From contig JALLBK010000256.1 of NCBI GenBank assembly GCA_036940085.1, forward strand, positions 1-25,989: DNA of 25,989 bases, given 5' to 3'. This DNA is from Discostella pseudostelligera (taxonomy: Eukaryota; Bacillariophyta; Thalassiosirophyceae; Thalassiosirales; Thalassiosiraceae). Shown here one piece after another: positions 17,566 through 25,989 of the stretch; positions within the stretch are counted from its first letter, which is position 1, and the number at the start of each line of letters is the position of its first letter. Below the pieces are notes generated by a model that saw only the letters and a list, made by a program, of their open reading frames with translations, was not told where the DNA came from and made no database searches. The translations under genes and the position numbers were made by a program.

Positions 17566-20500
17566 ATGATGGCATCATCAACATCACCGACGGGGCATTC
17601 TTCTCCTGTCATCGACACCGACATCGGCGGCGGTGGCGACAGCGACAGCGGCAGCGGTAGGGGAGAAGATAGTCAGCAAACAATTGCCGCCGTTCAGAAA
17701 GGAACAATGGTTCATTCCGACGTTGACGGGGGCGTAGACGAAACACGACAAGAGTCGCTACCTCAACACCATAGCATTGTTGACGATGACAAATTAAATT
17801 GCGATCAAAATAATTTGTGCTCTGATGACGACAATGATGATTTCATCGGTGATATTCGCCATGGGGACGAAGAGAACCATGCAATAAATGATCACTGCCA
17901 CGATAGGAACGACAATGATGGTACACAACAAAATATTGGTCACCTTAGTTTAGCTGATACGAGCAATGGGCAGCCTACCCCCACGTTGTTGGAGTCATCA
18001 CCATCACAAACGCCTCAGATAGAAGATCTTACTCAATCTATCCAGGCAGAACATCATCACATGACAATGCGGAGAAGAAAACTTCTTCCTGCCGCTGTGA
18101 TTGAATCAGATGCATCTACCGCCTTTTCGCAGTATCGTCCTGTGCCTCCACTATCAACTCTCATAACTGAAGATATAGCATCACAGACTGCAGATGAACC
18201 GCTGAGCAAGAAATCAACGGGGAAATCAAGGAGGCGACGAGGTAGGAGAGATTTACGAGACAAGAAACGGAATCGAAATAGAAGGCAATGCATGGACAAT
18301 AACAATACCTCAGGTGATGCATTCGAGGACAATATCCAGATAGGCAATGCGTCGGCTACATTGCAAACTGATCCACGCCAACATCGACCACAACACCATC
18401 ATGACGATAACACAATTGCCACTAAATTGCATCCCAACACGACAACAAAAATCACTGATCCAATACATTACATTCTCTCCGATGATGATGATCCAATACT
18501 GCAAGAATATCTTCCGCAATTAAAATTCCTATCCGACAACTATTATTCAAGGGTACAACCCTATCGGATGGGGAAACGCAACCTTCCATTAAATCAAATA
18601 GAGTTGATACTACGACGTCGAGCTGTGATAAAACGATCCGATGCACAGAGAGAACAAGCAATATCCAGAGCCAATTGTTTGGACAGGGAAGATGTTGTTA
18701 AGGAAGGGGGAAGGGTCAAAATAAACAGTTCGCCATCAATTTCGACTATCCGAAAGCCGCCGCCTACTCACCCTTCCTCACCACCACGGAGAAAACTCTT
18801 CCCTTCGACGACACAACAAAATTCTCCCACTCGAACGCACCATAAAGCTGATTATCACGATGATGAATCGACAATATCATCTACCACCATTGCATCACAT
18901 CTAATTATGCCTGCGCCGAAACAGCAACCGATTGAGTATACTTTGACACCACAGCAACCAATTATCAGCAGCACGTCATGTGATACAGCCATTGCCATAT
19001 CAGCCATACCCAAGGAAGAAGTCATCGGTGACACATCCTTAGGGCTCAAACTGACCATAATTCAGGGAAAGGTGATCATTCAAAAAATAACTCCTCTGGA
19101 CGATGGTCGTGCAAGCCCTGCACAATTATGCAGTCTGCTCTCACCGGGGGATGTTCTTATTGCCGTGAATGGTAAATCACTTATCAATGGAACAATTCAC
19201 AATCCCGTATCAATGGACAAGATCATCACAGTATTGAAACCGCTAAGTCAGCCAATGGATGTCGTAACCAAAGAGTATTCACGCGAGGTGCGGTTACGAT
19301 TTGTTCTAGCCGAGGGGAAAGCCCTCCTACACGAGCAGGAGGAGAGGGAGAAACAAAAGAAACATGAACGAGAAATGAGGAAGAAGTTGGGATTGGATAG
19401 TGGTGGTGGTATCGGGAGAGGAATGGACCCGGCCGCGGACTTGTTTGGTATTGGTGCTTTTATGGGCGTGGACCAGCACAGTGGTATGCCCATGTTTGGA
19501 AACCTCGAGCGCCATCACGAGGAGGAAAAGAAGAATGAGAACAACATGGAATCAAGCGATGGAACTCTAGCTGCCAATAGAGTTGTTGCTGTTGCGTCAG
19601 TACCGATGGAAGGGAGCGATGCCACCAAAGCTATCAACACAATGCATAATCAACCGCCTCCGTTATTATTTGCCCAGGCTCTTCCAACTGTGCAAGCTCA
19701 GATTGCTCAACAAATTCATCTTGATCGACAATGGATTCGGCATAGGAACACTAGTGAGTTCTTCACCCTAAGCACCAATGCTCCACGGCTTTTACGGCCA
19801 CCATCGCCACCAATCGACCACATAGAGGACTTGGATGCAGATCATTCCATCGATGCTCGCAAACGACGACTTGAGCGTGGTGCTCAAATTGTGACCAATG
19901 CAACTTCTCTTGTCTCAGTAGTGGAATCACAAGACAATGGATTAGAATCTTTTGAAGACGAGGATCCCATGGAAGTTGCCTCACGAGTATGTGGAACCGC
20001 AACTGTCCGAACTGGAGCTAGCCGACGACGGTGGCATCGAGGAGATAGCGTTATTGCCGAGGAGGAGTCTTCGCATGCCGCGTCTAACTTCGAGGGTGGC
20101 ACCATTCGATCCGGAGAGAGTGGCGTCGAGGCATGTGACCATCGGTTCCTTGTGGAATTAGCCGCGAATAATGAATCTTGGAAAGTGAATGTATTGAAAC
20201 TCTTGGATGCTTTTGCGTTAGAGACTGAAAAGGAGAATATAGAATCATCGCATGGAAAAAATAACAACGGTGGTTCGAACACTGTTAGAGAAGAGGCCGG
20301 CGCAACTGGCTTTGACAGCTTTTTATTCGGTGGAGATGTTGCAAAAATACTCGGAAAACAGAAACAGTCAATGGCATTGCCCCCCGGCGAAATGACAGCG
20401 TTGCTCTTCGATTTAGTTGAGCTGTTGGAGAGTGGATTACCGAATCAAATTTTTGCGAAGGAAGAATTGTCCCGCACGGCTGCTTCTTCCTTCCTCCACG

Positions 20501-22456
20501 ACAAAGTCGTTTCATTTGCAAGGAATGACGAAAATGCAGATATTGCAAGGGCGACTGACTTTTTACTCAATGAAGCTTTGGCTAAATGGCTGAAATCATT
20601 TCGTCCTCTACCATGGAAGCAACGCCGTGCCTTGTGGCCTACGCACCAATCTGGATTCGACTGTGACTCGATTGTTTCCTCTCGTATTGATGATGACGAT
20701 TCACTTTCCTTGACAAGTGGTACCACAGCGCAGACTCGGTCGCCCGAAAGACATAAACGCAACCTTCGTGAGCTCATCGAACATATAGAATTAGATCCCG
20801 AGACACGACGAGAGACGTGAGTTCTACATCTTTTATTTGTGCTCCTCTCAAAACATCACTGACTGCTTCTGCATGTACCTCTTGTTTCTTTTAGCTGCAC
20901 CCTAGTCACCTTCTTCTTTACACGCAAGCTCAGAGCATCCGTACTACCGGACAGCACTCATAATGAGTCAAGGCTGCCTCAATCAGCCGAGGACGAAGCA
21001 CTCACATTAATCGATGCGTATGGTTCCTACTTAGATATTAACACATGTCTGATCATTGCAGGGCAATGTCACTCAAAAACAATCGTAGACAAGGTCTTGA
21101 GTTTGGCCAGCTATGATTCTCAACATAAGGAAGCGGTGAAAGCGCTCGAGAGAGCGAGAACACTTCTGTTATATGAGCCGGTATGTTCAATGCAAACTCA
21201 ACAAACTTTCTTGATTCATTGCCGTCTAACACACTCACACCTGCTCAATCCGTGTATCAAAGAACATGCTTTCGGCTCTACTCGACCTACTTCCGTCAAT
21301 TACGAAGTTACCCGCAAATAATTTAGATTTCATCACGCTGCTAGTGTCGGCGTATCCCGATTTGCGGCCGTGGTCAGTTCGCGAAGCATCTGATCCAGAG
21401 CATTCTAGTGCTTTCTACTCGAAGTACTTGCTTGCACTAATGCACCACGAAGAGGGAAATGATGCCGCAAAACGGGACGAAGCCCTGGTCAAGGTATGTT
21501 TCATGTCATACATCATTGACACACTGGTGCAATGACTTTTCCTCTCATATCTTGCTGCATTCAATTCCCGCACGTAGGAGTTTTGTTTAATGCTATGCTC
21601 GCTCAAAGATGTTGATCCATCATTTGGAGAAACTCACCGACGGAGTTTCTTCCATATCGCTTCACGAGATCACCCAAGCAGTGAACAGTACCATAGAGAC
21701 CTGGCTATTCTGATGGATTGTAGTGTGAAGATGTCAGAGTTTGGATTGGCGCTCAGTTTAGGTGAGACCGTCATGAGTGGCAGATGATCGCTTCTTACTC
21801 AATTATGATTTCTGGCAACTCAAACTATTCATTCTTGCACTGTTCTAGCGAATGAAATCATATCAAGTCGACGGTACTTCAGAGACGAACAAGTCTTGCT
21901 TGACGTTCTCCAACATGTTGGTGTTATATCTGATAAAGCAATCGATGGCAACGGCGGTGAATTGAACACGATCCTACTTGGCCAGGTTATTTCCTTCCTC
22001 AGTGTATTTTCGTCAATCATGGCTGAAAGAGAGTGCGAATTTGACTTGGGTGAAGAACTTTCCAAGTATGTCGAAAAGTGCTACACCAAGCATAAAAACA
22101 ATCCGCAAAAGCATTCCTCCAGTAGTGTTGATGCATGCATAACCACCATCTCTGAGAATGCACCACCTGCATACTCTCTCCAAATTCTAGCTCAGTGGGA
22201 GCACGCATGTCTGGATTCTTCTACCTTCATTACTGCAATTCATACATCTTTGGTTTCAGGCGCTCGCGATGGAGTTCGTAGTGAATTATCAGGATCACTG
22301 CTACGCATTCAGCGATCACGAGAAGAAGGAAGGCGACCAATAACAGAGAATGGTATGTTGCGTTGGAGCGGAGTTTCAGTTGAGGATGAAGGAGTAGAAG
22401 ATGGAGGGTTCATCTGGTCAAAAGTTTTGGAAGGGACGGTTGAGATTACCAAATGA
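17566..22456 (+). CDS. Large PDZ-domain protein with long helical C-terminus (five exons)
   Basis: Not a family I recognise as a whole. Exons read 17566-20816, 20895-21180, 21263-21493, 21578-21761 and 21849-22456, giving 1519 residues; introns are 78-87 bp with GT-AG ends and phases that match. Residues 1-480 are disordered, rich in Asp, His, Gln and Ser, with a basic patch (KSRRRRGRRDLRDKKRNRNRR, about 220-240) that could be a nuclear signal. A PDZ domain lies at about 484-575: SLGLKLTIIQGKVIIQKITP, then LLSPGDVLIAVNGKSL. A charged coiled coil follows (EQEEREKQKKHEREMRKKL, about 590-610). From about residue 860 to the end the sequence is nearly all predicted helix without membrane spans (for example EMTALLFDLVELLESG, ALTLIDAYGSYLDINTC, LLDVLQHVGVIS), suggestive of an alpha-solenoid scaffold. 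PDZ domains bind C-terminal tails, so a scaffolding role is a reasonable inference. Exons 2-5 rest on splice and frame consistency only. Confidence 0.8.
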
Positions 22457-22735
22457 CTTCCATAATTCTTTAATTGTTCCCAGCATCATTCCAAACTGCT
22501 CTTTACTTACTCATTGTCTATCGTATTTACCTTCTCCACAACGTCGAGGTTCAACGGCTGCGGTATTTGTATTTTGGCGCGAAGTACATCAGGTTCATTA
22601 GCGAGCAAAGGTACTTAACCAGCGATTGGCCACTTGATTTCGTCCACAAAGGAACTTAATTTAATTGCACGGACGACCTCCAGCTGCTGTGTTCTTCAAG
22701 GTTCTTCAGCTGACGGACAGACGATTGTCTTCACC

Positions 22736-22774
22736 ATTGAAATTGAAAATTGAAAATTGAACTTTGAACTTTGA
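22736..22774. repeat. Short AT-rich direct repeat (ATTGAAA / CTTTGAA)
   Basis: Three AATTGAA units run directly into CTTTGAACTTTGA, giving five heptamers in tandem. It looks like a decayed microsatellite; no function visible. Confidence 0.7.
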
Positions 22775-22804
22775 TGAAACGCATGTTCTCTGCGTTGGCA
22801 GCCA

Positions 22805-22885
22805 TCGCCAAAGAGTGACGTACGTGTAATTTTTTTTCTCTTTTATTGTGTAGAAAAAGAGTAAAAGAGAAGAATGACTTGGCGA
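22805..22885. repeat. Nested inverted repeats with E2F-like arms
   Basis: An inner perfect 10-bp pair, TTCTCTTTTA (22836-22845) and TAAAAGAGAA (22862-22871), is enclosed by an outer 7-bp pair, TCGCCAA (22805-22811) and TTGGCGA (22879-22885). The outer arms are E2F-half-site-like. It lies 330-410 bp upstream of the ClpS-like gene. Confidence 0.5.
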
Positions 22886-23214
22886 CCATTTACGTCGATT
22901 GGCGTAGAGATAGAAGAGGCACAGAGAAAAAGAGTGCAGGCCCTTGTCAAAACGAGAAAGGCGGGCGCCAAAAATAGGAACTCCTGAAATTGCATGCAGA
23001 GATGTGCGACAAAACCAAGCTCACAAGGCCCGGCACAAGAGCCTGATCAATTCATCAAGATTCCATTTTACGTGAACCTTCGTCGAGCCCGCCCTGGATG
23101 GAAGCAAACCACTGATTGGTCGACGATCTCGAACTCCCCATCAAACCTCGACGCTCTCTCCCCTTAGGCAACACAAATCGGAGATCGATTCATCATTCAT
23201 CCTCAGAATATATA

Positions 23215-23736
23215 ATGGTTCAATCGCTGAAACTTTTGCGCCTTACCGCCGCCGCCGCTGCTGCCATAATAAGCGGCGCCACCGCCTTCACCCCCACCAC
23301 CTCCTCGTTTGCCTCGTTGGGGATAAATTCAAGACCCCTCTCCCCCATTATTACCACTTCATTACAAGCCTCCACACCACCGTCATCATCATTTAGTTCA
23401 TCATTTAGCAGCAGCTCCCTCCTCGAACGCTCTCCCACAACGATCGAGAAAACCGACCGTGATCATCTTCGCGAGACCAACCATGAAAAATCCCACGACG
23501 GCGAATTCCTCTTACGAATTTACAACGACAATATAAATACAAGAGAATATGTCGCCGTCTGCCTCGTCCAGGTCGTTGGTCTATGCGAATCTCGAGCATT
23601 CTACACGATGCAGCAAGCCCATCAGAATGGAATTGCCAAGGTGGGAGAATATATCCAAGAAGTGGCCGAATGTTATGAAGAGCAATTGACTGAGAAGGGA
23701 ATTGTTTGTGACGTGATTAGCGCGGGTGGGAAATGA
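23215..23736 (+). CDS. Plastid ClpS-like protease adaptor
   Basis: ClpS binds proteins with destabilising N-terminal residues and hands them to the Clp AAA+ chaperone-protease. The chosen start is the ATG at 23215, giving 173 residues; the frame runs open upstream without an ATG. Residues 1-24 are a signal peptide with an Ala run ending GATA, followed by Phe25 and a Ser/Thr-rich transit region, so the protein should go to the plastid. Residues 95-168 are the ClpS core and align without gaps to bacterial ClpS over the pocket: Asn104, Asp105 and His136 match the amino-group-binding Asn34, Asp35 and His66 of E. coli ClpS. Asp36 is replaced by Asn106, Thr38 by Asn108 and the gatekeeper Met40 by Arg110. 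The change at the gate is, as I recall, a feature of plastid-type ClpS and alters N-degron preference. The C-terminus (KGIVCDVISAGGK) is short and normal. Confidence 0.87.
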   Translation: MVQSLKLLRLTAAAAAAIISGATAFTPTTSSFASLGINSRPLSPIITTSLQASTPPSSSFSSSFSSSSLLERSPTTIEKTDRDHLRETNHEKSHDGEFLLRIYNDNINTREYVAVCLVQVVGLCESRAFYTMQQAHQNGIAKVGEYIQEVAECYEEQLTEKGIVCDVISAGGK

Positions 23737-24421
23737 AAGAATTCATTTCCTCGTTATTGCTGTACTATTTCGTTGGCCAACATAATGCCCAATCTTATAC
23801 GGGCACATGGGTCACTCTGGATAGTTTCAGCGGGAGGGTGTGGTAGTGTGTGGGGGGAACAGATGCAACCATGTCCATTTGGACTGAATGCTTTCCTCCC
23901 TTCCATCGAAGCCATCGATCATCATTTTGTAATTTTATGACACACGGACAAAAGCGTCTATGCTAGATATTCTGTAATCTACAAATCTTCGGGAAAGACT
24001 CAGAGTAATAATAGGTAATATTAGGTAAAGTCTCGTCTTTCATTTCACCGTTGGTAGATAGTCACATTTCATTTACATGTTACCCCTATCAAGATGCTCC
24101 TCGTTCAGGTTGTCGAGTTCATGACATCCTCATCGCGCGGCTTGGGTGGACGGGGAGGTGGCGCAGGTGGAGGGTCAAAGGTCAAACCTGATCAACAATT
24201 CGATTGTACGGCTGACTTTGTATTGCATCTACCGCAGCAACTAAGGTCGTGCAATTCCAGTCGGATGCCGGGAAGAACACTGTTGCTGGAGAATGGTAGG
24301 TAGGGTGCAAAAGTCATGCTTCAATGATTCTTCCTAAGATTATGCTATCCCGTACAAACTACAAATAATGAATACAGTACAATGCATTACAAATGAAAAC
24401 GAGGCAACCCATCTGCACTCT
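23737..24421. other. Convergent ClpS / WDR5 intergenic region
   Basis: This is 685 bp between two converging stops, so it should hold both 3' untranslated regions. One plus-strand open frame (24094-24303, 69 codons, Gly-rich, with ATG) is present but has no domain, no visible promoter and lies in the expected WDR5 trailer; I do not call it a gene. A GTAATAnnnGGTAATATTAGGTAAA-like AT-rich stretch occurs near 24005-24030. Nothing else is seen. Confidence 0.4.
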
Positions 24422-25989
24422 CTAGCTGTCTATCCTCGATGTCGACCAGAAACGAACACACTTGTCCTTCGTCATGCCTCCACTCCCGATCAACTCCAAC
24501 GAATCATGCGCATCCACCGCAAGCACGGCATCGGTATGTCCTTTCAGCGTTTGCCTTATTAAACGACTTTGCAGATCATACAAGTAGACCATTCCATCCT
24601 CCGAGCCGCTAACGACACATTTTCGTTTTGGATTGGCCGAGAGGAATGCCGCAAAGACACAGTATTTGGTATTCATGTGGCCGGCATAGGTCTTGGCGCA
24701 TTTCCCACCCCGAGGTTGTGGTCGGCCATTGCTATGCGATTCAGTACCAAACGTAGCACTTCGTCCATGCCCTGCCAATACATCATACAACCTCAGTTTA
24801 CTATCTAATGTTCCGCTTAAAACATACCTCCCATTGGGGCTGAAACGGACGCTCCCCACGGGAGGATTGCCCTCGGAATAGACAGTCTTTAGACATTCTC
24901 CCGTTGCCGTATCCCATATTCGAACTAATCCATCGTAGGATCCACTGTATTAACAAAGGGAATGGTTAAAATATCATTGAGTGTGTGTGCAATCACGAAA
25001 CTAGGCCCATCGTCTGTGTCCGCCTCACCTGACAATGCATGTTCCATCACGGTTAAAATCTACCCCAGTCACTGGATTGGAATGTGCTGGCAAGGTTGCC
25101 ACGCATTCGCCACATCGAATATCCCACAGTTTGACGGTTTCGTCGTATGACTTAAGAGAGAGGGAGAGAAAAAGCCAATAATGATTAGTCAAATGCACTG
25201 ATGCGTAGGACACATTGCACAATATCCACAATATTACTCACACCCGAAACCAACAAATTCGATTGCGGATTGAACTTGCACGAAAAAACAAAGCTAGAAT
25301 GTCCTCGAAATTCCACAAATGCATCTCCGGTCTCCGCACTCCACAGTCGTAATGATTTGTCATCGCTTGCTGTGACAATGTACGAGGATGTGGGGGACCA
25401 TGTGACATCTTGACTCGCAAGTCGACGTTGTGTGGAAGTTAGGCAAGATTTCATAATGTGTGAGATCGCATTCAGATGTAATTGAAGCGGAACAGAGGAG
25501 AAGAAATACAAATAAATAAGAGCTCACCATTAATACCGCGACTATGTCCAATCAAAGTGATTTTGGGATCTAGTTTGGTACACGCAGAACCGGACGATGA
25601 TGCTTGTGCATCAGATGGGTCAACATCCTTATTATTCATAATTTTCGATGACGAAGAAGGTGATGAATTCATACTTTGCGTTACGTCCCACACCTTGGCA
25701 CAACCATCGGCAGACGCAGATGCACATAGTATATGCACCTGGGTTGCATTTGAATTGTAAGACATGGCACCAGTAGATGATGATGAAGATATTGTTGGTG
25801 CAAATGAGACAGAAGAGACAGCACGTTTATGTTCTCCATAGAAGGGGAGCATTTTAAATTGACGTGGGTGGCTGTCGTCGCTGCTGTCTCCGACAATGGC
25901 GGCGGTGGCGACATCCACTGCTGCTGCTGTCGCCGCTGGCTTCTCCGTTTCAGCGTTGGTGGCGATGTCGTCGTCGTCGTCGTCGTCGT
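24422..25989 (-). CDS. WDR5: WDR5/Swd3-type WD40 protein, 5' end outside window
   Basis: Core scaffold of COMPASS/MLL-type histone H3 Lys4 methyltransferase complexes. Exons on the minus strand are 25989-25528 (incomplete at the window edge), 25408-25242, 25150-25029 and 24944-24422; introns 119, 91 and 84 bp. All three joins restore WD40 sequence: [29 protein letters not shown] and [17 protein letters not shown]. At least 423 residues are visible, and seven blades can be counted. The match to human WDR5 is close throughout, including [11 protein letters not shown] and [12 protein letters not shown]; the Cys and Phe of the latter, and the Phe in [11 protein letters not shown], correspond to the arginine-pocket residues that bind MLL-type WIN peptides and H3. 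Differences are a long acidic and Ala-rich N-terminus starting with an Asp run, a Ser-rich insert in the first blade, and a Gly/Arg insert (about 24 residues) before AKTYAGH. It reads towards ClpS. Confidence 0.95.
25967..25989. repeat. GTC/GAC trinucleotide run at window edge
   Basis: At least seven perfect GTC units, continuing beyond the window. On the minus strand they encode an Asp run in the WDR5 N-terminus, so the repeat is inside the reading frame and its length changes would not shift it. Confidence 0.9.

Larger units (their letters stand above)
22457..23214. other. Intergenic region between PDZ and ClpS genes
   Basis: No convincing coding sequence. An open frame at 22474-22659 could in principle be a spliced extension of the PDZ gene, but the exon join needed leaves the frame or gives no recognisable sequence. 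Visible structure includes a perfect TTTTGGCGCGAA (22572-22583) and a GGCGGGCGCCAAAAA (22960-22974), both E2F-like, an AT-rich direct repeat (22736-22774) and nested inverted repeats (22805-22885). Confidence 0.45.

Noticed and set aside
20817..20894. Apparent end of the PDZ protein at 20818-20820
   Set aside because: The TGA is part of a GTGAGT donor; the next exon continues in phase with a long open frame.
22474..22659. Hydrophobic open frame after the PDZ gene stop, with a possible acceptor at about 22490
   Set aside because: The donor candidates near 22430-22442 are phase 0 and shift it out of this frame; the in-phase reading gives no recognisable sequence. The stop at 22456 is kept.
24094..24303. 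Gly-rich plus-strand open frame of 69 codons with an ATG and a GTAGGT sequence at its end
   Set aside because: Joining it to a following exon would run antisense through the WDR5 coding exon; no domain is seen, and it lies in the expected WDR5 trailer.
1..25989. CRISPR arrays, prokaryotic operons, insertion sequences, tRNA and rRNA genes
   Set aside because: The window is eukaryotic, with spliced genes; no spaced direct repeats, transposase reading frames or cloverleaf-like sequences were seen.

Overview
The window is nuclear DNA of a photosynthetic stramenopile, most likely a centric diatom. Four things point there. Genes carry short GT-AG introns (about 71-119 bp). Two proteins begin with a signal peptide whose predicted cleavage site is followed by Phe (SALA|F, GATA|F), the hallmark of import into the four-membrane diatom plastid. 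One protein has a DUF6824-type domain, a family known mainly from diatoms. Genes are compact and lie on both strands. The species assignment is inference.

Layout, left to right: TOP2, a five-exon type II DNA topoisomerase (+, 463-5177); a plastid-targeted NTF2/SnoaL-like protein (-, 5401-6192); a small ankyrin-repeat protein (-, 6736-7458); an 870-bp gap with a 13-bp inverted repeat; a DUF6824-like protein (+, 8329-9252); a MATE-family transporter (-, 9401-11197); a Skp1-GlcNAc-transferase-like enzyme with a C-terminal membrane anchor (+, 11765-13771); an exostosin/RXYLT1-like type II glycosyltransferase (-, 13927-15129); a two-exon RAD52 (-, 15669-17049); a five-exon PDZ protein of about 1519 residues with a long helical C-terminus (+, 17566-22456); a plastid ClpS-like adaptor (+, 23215-23736); and a WDR5/Swd3-type WD40 protein that runs off the right edge (-, 24422 to beyond 25989). 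Exon joins for TOP2, RAD52, the PDZ gene and WDR5 were worked out by hand and are consistent in reading frame and, where a family is known, in conserved residues.

There is no operon or mobile element. The genes are mostly housekeeping: chromosome topology, recombination repair, H3K4-methylation scaffold, transport, glycosylation and plastid proteostasis. The most interesting structure lies between them. A motif of the form TTTCCCGCCAWAT (E2F/DP-like core, with a YY1-like GCCAT extension) is strongly clustered in four upstream regions: three copies before the NTF2-like gene, four before the exostosin-like gene, two plus weaker variants in the divergent RAD52/PDZ promoter, and one before the GlcNAc-transferase. 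RAD52 as a cell-cycle target is expected; the glycosyltransferases and the plastid protein are not. Second-rank curiosities are the tail-anchored GlcNAc-transferase, the unusual PDZ/helical protein, and the substrate-gate substitutions in ClpS.
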